This document shows, in pieces, positions 17,266 through 25,095 of a stretch of 64,000 nt of DNA. Location of the stretch: positions 1 through 64,000 of the forward strand of contig CAJUPY010000008.1 of the NCBI GenBank assembly GCA_910588035.1, given 5' to 3'. Source of the DNA: an uncultured Muribaculaceae bacterium. Lineage in GTDB: Bacteria; Bacteroidota; Bacteroidia; Bacteroidales; Muribaculaceae. The number at the start of each line of letters is the position of its first letter. The first letter of the stretch is position 1. A program made the translations under genes and the position numbers. The notes beneath the pieces were generated by a model. That model worked only from the letters and a program-made list of their open reading frames with translations. It ran no database searches and was not told the DNA's origin.

Positions 17266-17682
17266 TCATCTGATGCGGTCGGAGTCGCGCAACAGTTTTT
17301 CGTCATGTCTGATTCCGCGCAAGGCGCAGATTGCGAACACCAGGGCACCGACGAGCATGATGACACCACCTGTCCACTCGAGTGTGGCTCCCTCGTTGCC
17401 GCTGTAGATGATAAAACCACCTGTTACACCCGAAGCCACCATCAGCAACATCGATACCAGTGTGACGGTTTTCTGCCGTCGGGTGTTCCTGAACATGAAT
17501 ATGGCGAGAAGAAGGAGAACCGCGATCAGAATGTTGATTGTGAGAAAGACCGGATAGTCAGACGGAACAATGTGGCTGATTCCCTCCTCGGCGTTGATAA
17601 CTCCCCAGTCAGAGATGCAGAAAACTCCCATCAAGGCAGCCGCCACAAGCAGGTAAAGCGACTGCATGCGTTGAATCATCAT
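17266..17682 (-). CDS. DUF4293 family membrane protein
   Basis: 138-residue protein with four predicted transmembrane helices (about 8-22, 46-65, 74-92, 103-121). The start MIQRMQSLYLL is typical of DUF4293, a small Bacteroidetes-specific family of unknown role often found near rpmH or other core genes. Two consecutive ATG codons make the exact start uncertain by one residue. The charged C-terminus (HDEKLLRDSDRIR) should be cytoplasmic. A minus-strand TAACTTTG (17718-17725) lies 36 bases upstream. Confidence 0.8.
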   Translation of the reverse strand: MMIQRMQSLYLLVAAALMGVFCISDWGVINAEEGISHIVPSDYPVFLTINILIAVLLLLAIFMFRNTRRQKTVTLVSMLLMVASGVTGGFIIYSGNEGATLEWTGGVIMLVGALVFAICALRGIRHDEKLLRDSDRIR

Positions 17683-17717
17683 AAGTTATATGTTTTAATA
17701 TTAATATTTCGATGAGC

Positions 17718-17725
17718 CAAAGTTA
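17718..17725 (-). promoter_or_regulatory. Candidate -7 element for the DUF4293 gene
   Basis: The minus strand reads TAACTTTG, a perfect TAnnTTTG match, 36 bases from the start codon. The -33 box is not obvious. Confidence 0.5.
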
Positions 17726-17784
17726 CTATTTTTCCTTAAGTTCTGGAACTGAAGACCGAAAAAAATCACAAAACTTAACTTTGA

Positions 17785-17816
17785 GTTGCATAATTGAAAA
17801 TTTATGTCTAAATTTG
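17785..17816 (+). promoter_or_regulatory. Promoter of rpmH
   Basis: GTTG (17785-17788), 20 bases, then TAAATTTG (17809-17816). This gives a leader of about 40 bases before the rpmH ATG. A second -7-like TAACTTTG at 17776-17783 could act as an alternative. Confidence 0.65.
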
Positions 17817-17861
17817 CACCTCAAAAAGTGCGAAATAAATAAATCGAAAACATAAACGGCA

Positions 17862-18017
17862 ATGAAAAGAACATTTCAACCTTCTAACAGAAAGAGAATT
17901 AACAAACACGGTTTCCGCGAAAGAATGTCAACTTCAGATGGTCGCAAGGTGCTTGCACGCCGTCGCGCGAAAGGTCGTGCACGTCTGACCGTCTCTGATT
18001 CTATCGCAAGCAAGTAA
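17862..18017 (+). CDS. rpmH: 50S ribosomal protein L34
   Basis: 51-residue ribosomal protein, too short for many gene callers. The translation begins MKRTFQPSNRKRINKHGFRE and continues RMSTSDGRKVLARRRAKGRARLTVS, the canonical L34 sequence with its dense basic residues that thread into 23S rRNA. The tail DSIASK is slightly longer than E. coli L34 (46 residues). It has its own promoter and a strong terminator. It is not next to rnpA or dnaA here, unlike in many other phyla. Confidence 0.98.
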   Translation: MKRTFQPSNRKRINKHGFRERMSTSDGRKVLARRRAKGRARLTVSDSIASK

Positions 18018-18047
18018 TCGGCTTGTTGATTTGACCGTAATGCCTAC

Positions 18048-18078
18048 AGGCGCTTTCTTCTCGAGAAAGCGCCTTTTG
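18048..18078 (+). terminator. Rho-independent terminator after rpmH
   Basis: A perfect 11-bp stem (18048-18058 with 18064-18074) with a 5-base loop, followed by TTT. Confidence 0.88.
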
Positions 18079-18155
18079 CTGTTGGAAGGCGACGGGTTCT
18101 GACCGGTTTGTTGAATATTTTTGACCATTGTCGCCGATAAAACGATAAAACTTTC

Positions 18156-18163
18156 TACCTTTG
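18156..18163 (+). promoter_or_regulatory. Candidate -7 element for the wza-wzc operon
   Basis: TACCTTTG matches TAnnTTTG and lies 21 bases before the ATG at 18185, implying a very short leader. A -33 TTTG is not at the standard distance. Confidence 0.5.
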
Positions 18164-18184
18164 TAGATTTAATACTGAACCCAC

Positions 18185-19024
18185 ATGAAACATATTGCAA
18201 TTCTTGCTGTCTTATCGCTCGTGATCTTATTGGGATCGTGCTCCTCGGCTCCTAAAAAAGTACCGTATATGGTCGATGCCGAGACGCTTAATCAGATGAC
18301 TCTGTCACAAATCCCGACCGTTGTCGACCCGGTGATCGCTCCCGGTGATCTGCTGAACATTCAGGTCGAATCAATGTCGGCTGAGGCTGTCGCTCCGTTC
18401 AACCGGGGGCGTTATGTAGATCAGGAAGGAAAAATCGGACAATACTCGATGCAGACTGCCGGATTGCAGTCGGCTGAGTCTCAGACAAGCTACTATCTTG
18501 TAGATGCAAACGGCGACATCGATTTTCCGATGCTCGGTGTCATACATGTCGCCGGGATGCCAAAACTTGAGGTCGCCGAGACGATAAAAAACATGATCTG
18601 TCCGAAATATCTCAAGACACCGCCGACGGTCGATGTCAGAATAATGAATTTCAGGGTGACGGTCATCGGACAGGTGAAGACTCCTGGAATCGTTGAGAGC
18701 AAGAATGAACGGATGAACTTGTTTGAGGCTCTCGCTCAAGCCGGCGATCTTGACATTAAAGGCGATCGCCAGAATGTCAAGGTTGTCAGGACCAACTACG
18801 ACGGCACACGCGAAGTCGCCGTTCTTGACCTGAACAGCAAAGACATACTTGTCTCGCCCTATTTCAATCTGAAGCAAAACGACATCATTTATGTCGAGCC
18901 CAACTCATCGGCCGCACAGTCGGCCTGGGAGATGAATCCGGCTGTCAGAAACACGATAACCGTCATCGGCGGTCTTTCTTCTGTCGCCTCTCTTGTCATC
19001 GGCATAATCAATCTATCGAAGTGA
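18185..19024 (+). CDS. Wza-type polysaccharide export lipoprotein
   Basis: Outer-membrane polysaccharide export protein of the Wza/BexD family, forming the exit channel for capsule or exopolysaccharide. Signal peptide ends in the lipobox ILLGSC (Cys about residue 20). The poly-export domain starts with DPVIAPGDLLNIQVES, followed by VDANGDIDFPMLGVIHVAGM and SLBB-type segments (VTVIGQVKTPGIVESKNERMNLFEALAQAG). A hydrophobic C-terminal helix (about 255-276, ITVIGGLSSVASLVIGIINL) would span the outer membrane, as in Wza. Its stop overlaps the Wzc start (TGATG), showing translational coupling. No glycosyltransferase genes are adjacent. Confidence 0.9.
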   Translation: MKHIAILAVLSLVILLGSCSSAPKKVPYMVDAETLNQMTLSQIPTVVDPVIAPGDLLNIQVESMSAEAVAPFNRGRYVDQEGKIGQYSMQTAGLQSAESQTSYYLVDANGDIDFPMLGVIHVAGMPKLEVAETIKNMICPKYLKTPPTVDVRIMNFRVTVIGQVKTPGIVESKNERMNLFEALAQAGDLDIKGDRQNVKVVRTNYDGTREVAVLDLNSKDILVSPYFNLKQNDIIYVEPNSSAAQSAWEMNPAVRNTITVIGGLSSVASLVIGIINLSK

Positions 19025-21399
19025 TGAAGCAAGCAGATTATAAACCGGTGCATGCCGACGACTCGTTTGACCTGTCGGGGCTTCTGATCGATTATTTGTC
19101 AAATTGGAAATGGTTTGTGGCGTGTGTTGCTGTGGCGGTCGGAATCTCATGGTTCATATATTCAACAAAGATACCGGTCTACTCGGTGTCTGCGTCGATT
19201 TATCTCAGTGACGAGAATACGCCAAAGACACAGAGCATATTTTCAGGCACCGACAATCCGATGGTTGACCTGAAAGATTACATAGACGAGACCGAAGTCG
19301 AGATTCTCAGATCCCGCAACAATCTGGTGAAAATCGTCGATTCGCTCGGACTGGCATACAATTATATGAAGGTCGCGCCTCTGAAAGACATTCCGTTGTA
19401 TGGTGACAACCCTGTTGTGGTTTCAACCGACCATGAGACGCTGCACAACATTTCGGCTCCAGTGATCTTCACCGTCACTCCACGGGGAGACAGTTTTGAG
19501 ATTGAAGTTGAAACATCTTTCAACGGCTCACCCGAGCGTAAAACGACGCTGACAGCTCTACCTGCGTCGGTGGTGACATCTCAGGGTACGTTTGATCTGT
19601 CTCGTTCCGTAACTACGACACGGACCGACGGAAAATACAAGATTGTAGTGAACAACCCCGATATCGTGGCCTCTGGTATCGCCTCGTCACTCAACATTTA
19701 TTTCGCGCGCAATTCAAGCACAATTCTCCGTATCGACTACGTAACTCCCGTCATAAGAGAAGGTGAGGATGTGATTAAGACTCTCATTGACTTTTATAAT
19801 CAAGACATCATTGACGACAAAAACCGGTCGGCTATACAGACTGAGGAATTCATTCTCGACCGTCTGGTCATGATTTCAAGTGAACTGAAAGATGTGGAGC
19901 ATCGTCTTGAGGAATATCGGCGTGCAAACAACATCAACACATCGATTGACGCCAAGGCGGAACTCTACACGACAAAAGCTACAGCCAACGAAGAGGTGAT
20001 TGCCTCGATAGATGTCCAGCAGCAGATTCTGGGTGAGATAGAAAACACGGTCTCACGCCAGGATGATTATTCGATGATTGCCTCTATTGCCGAAGATCCC
20101 GAACTGGCTCGTCTGATCGAGGCCTATAACAAGAAAGTTCTTCAGCTGCAGCGCACACTCGAGACTGTCACGCCCGACAATCCGCTTGTGGTCAAGATGC
20201 AAGATGACTTGCTCAGGGAAAAAAGCCGGTTGCTTCAGTCGATCAGGTCTGTGAAAAACAATCTTGCCACACGCAAGGGCAATGTGGCGAGACGAAACGC
20301 CGTGAACACGGGGCAGCTTGCGAGTGTTCCCTCCGTTGACAAAGGCTTGCAGGAAATTTTCCGCGAACAGCAGGTCAAGGTCAATATCTACACTTTCCTG
20401 CTTCAGAAACGTGAGGAGATCGCACTGCAGAAAACGTTGGCGACACCGACGGCCAGACTGATTGACTCTCCGGCCGGTACAGGTCCGATTGAGCCGCGTC
20501 TGATCTTCTTTCTGCTGTGTGCGGTAGTTGCCGGAATCGCGCTGCCGATGTTGGTGATTCTGGTAAAAAGAATCGTTTTTCCGGTGTTCAAAGATAAAGA
20601 AGACCTGGCTCGGTCAACCCAATTGCCCATACTCGGTGAGATCGCCATATCTCAGACAGGCGGCGGTCTGGTTGTCGCCGAAAAGACCGATGATCAGATT
20701 TCAGAGCTGTTCAGGCTCATCAGAAACAATATTGAATTCACGCTGACATCAAAAGACAAGAAAGTGATTCTGGTGACATCGTCGCTGTCGGGTGAGGGTA
20801 AATCGTTTTTCTCGTCAAATCTTGCCGTAACATTTGCCATGGCCGGTAAAAAGACAATTTTGATCGGCGGTGACATCAGGCGTCCGATGGTCTCGCGCCT
20901 GTTCGGCATATCAAACAAAACGGGGCTGACAAACTTCCTCGCCGGAGCGGTTGAGAATCCTGACGATATTGTCATCAAGGCTCCCGGATTTGAGAATCTG
21001 ATGTTGGTTCCCGGAGGGCCGGTGGCTCCAAATCCTAATGAGTTGTTGATGAACGGACGATTCGGCGAAATGATAGACCGTTTCAAGAAAGAATATGACT
21101 ACATCATCATAGACTCCGCTCCGATCGGCATTGTCTCCGACAGCTTGCTCATCAGTTGTCACACTGACATCCAGATCTATGTCGCACGTGCCAATTTCAC
21201 CAAACGCAAGTGTCTCAAGATTGTAAATCAAGAAGTGGCCAACGGACGTTTGTCTCATTGTTATCTTGTCTTGAACGGTGTCGACATGACATCGGGCACA
21301 TATTCCTATCGCCGTTATGGATCTTATGGCCACTATGGCTCAGGCTATTATGGCTACGGTGATAAAAAGCCGCGTAAAAAGGGACTGTTCCGAAAATAA
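19024..21399 (+). CDS. Wzc-type tyrosine autokinase and polysaccharide co-polymerase
   Basis: Inner-membrane Wzc/CapAB-type BY-kinase controlling polymer length and export with Wza. Domains: N-terminal transmembrane helix (about 28-44), large periplasmic Wzz-like coiled-coil region (about 45-480), second helix (about 493-513), then a cytoplasmic kinase with Walker A SSLSGEGKSFFSSNLA, a Walker A'-like ILIGGDIRRP and Walker B DYIIIDSAP. The Tyr-rich tail YSYRRYGSYGHYGSGYYGYG is the autophosphorylation cluster. The ATG at 19024 is chosen over the in-frame GTG at 19021. The first Asp of the canonical A' motif (DxD) is Gly here. 791 residues, normal length. Confidence 0.92.
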   Translation: MKQADYKPVHADDSFDLSGLLIDYLSNWKWFVACVAVAVGISWFIYSTKIPVYSVSASIYLSDENTPKTQSIFSGTDNPMVDLKDYIDETEVEILRSRNNLVKIVDSLGLAYNYMKVAPLKDIPLYGDNPVVVSTDHETLHNISAPVIFTVTPRGDSFEIEVETSFNGSPERKTTLTALPASVVTSQGTFDLSRSVTTTRTDGKYKIVVNNPDIVASGIASSLNIYFARNSSTILRIDYVTPVIREGEDVIKTLIDFYNQDIIDDKNRSAIQTEEFILDRLVMISSELKDVEHRLEEYRRANNINTSIDAKAELYTTKATANEEVIASIDVQQQILGEIENTVSRQDDYSMIASIAEDPELARLIEAYNKKVLQLQRTLETVTPDNPLVVKMQDDLLREKSRLLQSIRSVKNNLATRKGNVARRNAVNTGQLASVPSVDKGLQEIFREQQVKVNIYTFLLQKREEIALQKTLATPTARLIDSPAGTGPIEPRLIFFLLCAVVAGIALPMLVILVKRIVFPVFKDKEDLARSTQLPILGEIAISQTGGGLVVAEKTDDQISELFRLIRNNIEFTLTSKDKKVILVTSSLSGEGKSFFSSNLAVTFAMAGKKTILIGGDIRRPMVSRLFGISNKTGLTNFLAGAVENPDDIVIKAPGFENLMLVPGGPVAPNPNELLMNGRFGEMIDRFKKEYDYIIIDSAPIGIVSDSLLISCHTDIQIYVARANFTKRKCLKIVNQEVANGRLSHCYLVLNGVDMTSGTYSYRRYGSYGHYGSGYYGYGDKKPRKKGLFRK

Positions 21400-21415
21400 T
21401 GTGACGTTTTTTGAC

Positions 21416-21423
21416 TAATTTTG
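21416..21423 (+). promoter_or_regulatory. Candidate -7 element before the hydrolase/Mur ligase/Ddl cassette
   Basis: TAATTTTG matches TAnnTTTG and lies 23 bases before the ATG at 21447. No TTTG is present at -33, so it may be weak or regulated. An identical 15-base string TAATTTTGCATCATG recurs at 49506-49520. Confidence 0.4.
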
Positions 21424-21427
21424 CATC

Positions 21428-21454
21428 ATGAATCACAAGTCACGAAATGGATAA
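21428..21454 (+). other. Possible 8-codon upstream reading frame overlapping the hydrolase start
   Basis: ATG at 21428 opens a frame reading MNHKSRNG with a stop at 21452-21454, overlapping the hydrolase ATG (21447) in another frame. It lies only 4 bases after a -7 element, so it would be read from a leaderless transcript if that promoter is used. Short enough to be chance. Confidence 0.2.
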
Positions 21455-22211
21455 GGAAATCAAATTTAACGGCGTAACGATGCGATATACGGTCAGCGGC
21501 AGTGGTGCGCCTCTGATTTTGATGCATGGTTGGGGCTGTAACCGTTCGACTGTAGAGTCGATTGCACGGACTGCAGCCTTGACAAACATGGTCTACAATG
21601 TCGATTTTCCAGGATTCGGCTCTTCGACTGAACCGGATTCAGTCTGGGGTGTCGAAGAATATGCCGCTATCATTGAGGAGCTTTGTCGCGTAGAGCGGAT
21701 TTCATCGCCGGTGCTTGTCGGTCATTCGTTTGGCGGACGTGTCGCAATCGTGTTGGCTTCGCGTGGCGAAGTCTCGAAAGTCGTGCTTGTCGATGCGGCC
21801 GGTGTCAAACCGCGTCACGGATTCAATTACTACCGTAAGGTGTATAGCTTCAAAGCTGCCAAATTTTTGCTGAATTGTTTTCTCGGTCAGGAAAAAGCGG
21901 CATCCAGAATCGAGAAATTGCGCTCTTCGCGTGGTTCAAGCGATTACAACAATGCCTCTCCAAAGATGAAAGCCATAATGTCGAAAGTAGTCAATGAAGA
22001 TCTGTGCAGGTTCATGCCTCAGATCAAAGCCCCGACTCTGTTGATATGGGGAGAGAACGACACTGCGACGCCACTGTCTGACGCACGGAAAATGGAGAAA
22101 CTTATTCCCGATTCGGGATTGGTTTCGTTTCCGGCCTGCGGACATTACAGTTTCCTTGATAATCCGGTTGCTTTTTCAGCAGTCTTGAATAATTTTTTGA
22201 AATCTAAATAG
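21447..22211 (+). CDS. Alpha/beta hydrolase
   Basis: 254-residue alpha/beta-hydrolase-fold enzyme. The oxyanion region LILMHGWGCNRST is near residue 25, the nucleophile elbow VGHSFGGRVA (G-x-S-x-G, Ser about 93), the acid in LLIWGENDTATPL and the catalytic His in PACGHYSFLDNP. The Ser-Asp-His triad is therefore complete. No signal peptide, so cytoplasmic. It is the first gene of a three-gene unit with a membrane-anchored Mur ligase (13-base gap) and a D-Ala-D-Ala ligase. Context suggests that it acts on a cell-wall peptide or precursor, or an activated ester, but the substrate cannot be read from sequence. Confidence 0.82.
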   Translation: MDKEIKFNGVTMRYTVSGSGAPLILMHGWGCNRSTVESIARTAALTNMVYNVDFPGFGSSTEPDSVWGVEEYAAIIEELCRVERISSPVLVGHSFGGRVAIVLASRGEVSKVVLVDAAGVKPRHGFNYYRKVYSFKAAKFLLNCFLGQEKAASRIEKLRSSRGSSDYNNASPKMKAIMSKVVNEDLCRFMPQIKAPTLLIWGENDTATPLSDARKMEKLIPDSGLVSFPACGHYSFLDNPVAFSAVLNNFLKSK

Positions 22212-22223
22212 CTTGTATAAAGC

Positions 22224-23822
22224 ATGAACAATATGTCTATTACCGACGCTACCGATCTGATTGCCTGTGTTGTGCTGATTCTATGGCTCCCGGCCATGTT
22301 TCTCGCATTCAAGCGCGATCTGATGATGTTTCAACAGAACTCCTACCGCCCCGACCGCTATGCCCGTTGGGCAAAATCGACAGGTGAGTCGAGCACTGTT
22401 GCAAGGTGTTGCTATCTGTTCTCTTTCTTCTTGATCTGTGTCGGTCGTGTGCCGTTTGTTGTATCCGCACCCATTGCCGCTTTTGTCTTGGTGTGGAACA
22501 TCGTTGTTATGGCGCGTCGACATTACAAGAAACCATTGGTGTTCACTCCACGTGCCCGCCGCATCATGGGCGTCACTGCCGCTTTGTCAATCGTTGCTGT
22601 GGCAGTCGCTTTCGCTTTCCTGTCTCTGAGAGGCGCATGTGCTGTTGCAATGGCTGTGTTGTTTGTCTCGCAGCTTTTCCTTCTGGCTGCCAACTGGTTG
22701 CTTAAGCCGGTTGAACGAACGATCACAAAACATTATTATGATGAAGCGGAGGCTATTCTCGCTTCAATGCCCGATCTGAAGATTATCGGAATAACAGGCA
22801 GCTATGGAAAAACGAGCACCAAACATTATCTTCACCGCATTCTCTCGGAACATTTCGACACATTGATGACTCCGGGCAGTTTCAACACGACTCTCGGTGT
22901 TGTGCGCACTGTCAGGGAATATCTCAAGCCCTACAACGAAGTCTTCATAGTCGAGATGGGGGCAAAACAGCCTGGTGACATCAAAGAGATATGTGATCTT
23001 GTCAAACCGTCGGTCGGAATTATAACGGCTGTAGGTGAGCAGCATCTCGAATCATTCAAGTCGATTGAAAATGTCCAGCGAACGAAATTTGAACTTGTCG
23101 ACGCATTGCCTGCCGGCGGTCTGGCGGTGTTGAATAACGATTTTCCCTATGTCGCCAATCGTGCGGTCAACAACGTTAAGTCGTTGCGTTATGCCGTCGC
23201 CACTCCCGACGGGGCTGATTTCATGGTGAAGGATATTGAATATGGTCGGAGGGGAACCGGTTTCACAATTATCGGCCCGGATGGATTTGAACTGACACTG
23301 TCTACCGCGCTTGTGGGTGAGTGTAATATTTCAAATCTCGTTGCAGCTGTGATAGTGGCTCTTCATCTCGGAGTGCCGTCAGAAAAAATCAGATATGCAG
23401 TCGGCAAGATCGAGCAGGTGGAGCACCGGCTGAACATGAAACACACGCCTGGCGGACTGACAATCATCGACGATGCCTTCAACTCAAACCCCGATGGCTC
23501 AAGAATGGCTCTCGATGTGCTCAGACGAATGACCCCGGGCAAGAGAATAGTGATAACACCCGGCATGATTGAACTTGGAGAAAAGCAATATGAGCTGAAC
23601 CGTCGCCTCGGCGATACCATAGGCCGGTCGGCCGACATTGCGGTCATTGTCGGTCAATATAACCGCGAGGCACTGGTTGAGGGAATAACCGCATCTGGAT
23701 TCCCCGACGGAAACCTGCATGCCGTCGATACGTTTGCCGATGCCCAGAAACTGCTCATGTCAATTGCCCGGAGCGGAGACACTGTCTTATATGAAAATGA
23801 TTTACCCGACACATTCAAATAA
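22224..23822 (+). CDS. Membrane-anchored Mur ligase (MurF-like) lacking the usual N-terminal domain
   Basis: 532-residue Mur-ligase family protein. The first 160 residues are not the MurF UDP-binding domain but four or five hydrophobic helices (about 10-28, 61-97, 113-133, 137-159). The ATPase domain then begins with GITGSYGKTSTKHYL (P-loop 191-199), GSFNTTLGVVRTV, EMGAKQPGDIKEICDLVKP and IITAVGEQHLESF. The C-terminal ligase domain has EHRLNMKHTPGGLTIIDDAFNSNPDGSRMALDVL, as in MurF, which joins D-Ala-D-Ala to UDP-MurNAc-tripeptide. The ddl gene follows 9 bases downstream. A membrane anchor suggests a lipid-linked or membrane-associated acceptor instead of the soluble UDP precursor; this is inference. 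It is unlikely to be the sole cellular MurF. Confidence 0.82.
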   Translation: MNNMSITDATDLIACVVLILWLPAMFLAFKRDLMMFQQNSYRPDRYARWAKSTGESSTVARCCYLFSFFLICVGRVPFVVSAPIAAFVLVWNIVVMARRHYKKPLVFTPRARRIMGVTAALSIVAVAVAFAFLSLRGACAVAMAVLFVSQLFLLAANWLLKPVERTITKHYYDEAEAILASMPDLKIIGITGSYGKTSTKHYLHRILSEHFDTLMTPGSFNTTLGVVRTVREYLKPYNEVFIVEMGAKQPGDIKEICDLVKPSVGIITAVGEQHLESFKSIENVQRTKFELVDALPAGGLAVLNNDFPYVANRAVNNVKSLRYAVATPDGADFMVKDIEYGRRGTGFTIIGPDGFELTLSTALVGECNISNLVAAVIVALHLGVPSEKIRYAVGKIEQVEHRLNMKHTPGGLTIIDDAFNSNPDGSRMALDVLRRMTPGKRIVITPGMIELGEKQYELNRRLGDTIGRSADIAVIVGQYNREALVEGITASGFPDGNLHAVDTFADAQKLLMSIARSGDTVLYENDLPDTFK

Positions 23823-23831
23823 ACAATCACA

Positions 23832-25007
23832 ATGAAAACTAACATAGGCGTTTTTTTTGGCGGTCGCTCGACCGAACATGAAATATCGGTGATTTCGGCC
23901 TCGCAGGCCATGCATGCCATTAACCGCGACCGTTTTGATGTCACCCCCATATACATCACAAAACAAGGCCATTGGTACACCGGCGACGCATTGTTTGACG
24001 TTGCCAACTATCGTGACATTCCTTCATTGCTCGCCCGTTGCCGTGAGGTTTACATGCGTCCGGTTTTCGGAGACTATAATCTCTATGCTGTCAGAAAAAG
24101 CATGTTTGGAAGTGATAAGGTGGCTACGCTCGATGTAGTGATTCCGGTGTTGCACGGCTCAAATGGAGAAGACGGCATTTTTGAGGGAGTGCTCGAGACA
24201 ATCGGCATTCCGTTTGCCGGATGCGACACATTGTCATCGGCCAACGGAATGGATAAGATCACGATGAAGATGATTCTGAAAGCAAACGATATTCCGGTCG
24301 TCGACTATGTCTGGTTCACCGATAAGCAGTGGTTTGCCCAACGCGATCAGCTGATTGGCAGAATCGAGACAGAGCTTGGGTATCCCGTGATAGTCAAACC
24401 CGCCAATCTCGGTTCGAGTGTCGGAATCGGACGTGCTTCTGACCGCGAGGAACTCGTGGCGTGTGTCGAAACTGCCGAAAAATATTCGACACGCATCATT
24501 GTCGAGGATATGGTTGAGAATCTTCAGGAAATCAACTGTTCGGTGCTCGGCGATTGTGACGACTATGTCACATCGGTGCTTGAAGAACCGATCAAAACAG
24601 GCGATTTCCTGTCTTACGAAGACAAATACATGGGTGGCACAAAAGGAACGAAAGGAATGCAAGCCTCTCAGAAACGCATTCCGGCCGAATTGCCTGAAGA
24701 TGAGACCAGGCGAATTCAGTTTCTTGCCGGTGAGACATTCAGGGTTCTCTCATGTCACGGTGTCAGCCGCGTCGATGTGATTGTCGACCGAAAGACACGC
24801 GACATCTATGTCAATGAGATCAATACAATTCCCGGCTCGCTTTCGTTCTATCTTTGGGAAGCGACCGGTGTGAAATTCGACAAACTTATGGAACGACTTG
24901 TCGCCCTCGCTCTGAAACGAAATCGCGAACGCTCGATGAAAACTGTCTCTTACGATCAGAATATTTTCTCTCTCGGAGGCGGAGTCAAGGGCGGAATAAA
25001 GAAATAG
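23832..25007 (+). CDS. ddl: D-alanine--D-alanine ligase family protein
   Basis: ATP-grasp ligase of 391 residues that makes D-Ala-D-Ala (or a related dipeptide) for the cell wall. The N-terminus GVFFGGRSTEHEISVISA is the Ddl substrate loop; VIPVLHGSNGEDGIFEGVLE, VIVKPANLGSSVGIG and VNEINTIPGSLSFYLW complete the ligase. The omega-loop reads FLSYEDKYMGG, with Tyr at the position where D-Ala-D-Ala ligases have Tyr and D-lactate ligases of the VanA type have His, favouring D-Ala-D-Ala. It is slightly longer than DdlB (about 306). Last gene of the hydrolase/Mur ligase/Ddl cassette and directly behind Mur ligase, so its product probably feeds that enzyme. Confidence 0.9.
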   Translation: MKTNIGVFFGGRSTEHEISVISASQAMHAINRDRFDVTPIYITKQGHWYTGDALFDVANYRDIPSLLARCREVYMRPVFGDYNLYAVRKSMFGSDKVATLDVVIPVLHGSNGEDGIFEGVLETIGIPFAGCDTLSSANGMDKITMKMILKANDIPVVDYVWFTDKQWFAQRDQLIGRIETELGYPVIVKPANLGSSVGIGRASDREELVACVETAEKYSTRIIVEDMVENLQEINCSVLGDCDDYVTSVLEEPIKTGDFLSYEDKYMGGTKGTKGMQASQKRIPAELPEDETRRIQFLAGETFRVLSCHGVSRVDVIVDRKTRDIYVNEINTIPGSLSFYLWEATGVKFDKLMERLVALALKRNRERSMKTVSYDQNIFSLGGGVKGGIKK

Positions 25008-25030
25008 AAAAGATCTCCGGAGGTTATTTA

Positions 25031-25063
25031 CAACGCGGGCACACCACAAGTGTGCCCGCGTTG
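25031..25063. terminator. Hairpin between convergent ddl and ABC-F genes
   Basis: A perfect 14-bp stem (25031-25044 with 25050-25063) with a 5-base loop. The following CATTTAT has only a weak T-run, so termination strength is uncertain. Confidence 0.65.
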
Positions 25064-25095
25064 CATTTATCGGTGTGCGCTGATAGGGCGCAGGT

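Noticed and set aside
21297..21395. Tyr/Gly-rich repeat at the end of wzc as a separate repeat element
   Set aside because: It is the coding sequence of the autophosphorylation tail, as expected for this kinase family.
18185..21399. Complete capsule locus
   Set aside because: Only the export lipoprotein and the tyrosine kinase are present; no flippase, polymerase or glycosyltransferase genes follow.
23832..25007. VanA-type D-Ala-D-lactate ligase
   Set aside because: The omega-loop has YEDKY with Tyr, as in D-Ala-D-Ala ligases, and no vanH or vanX homologue is nearby.
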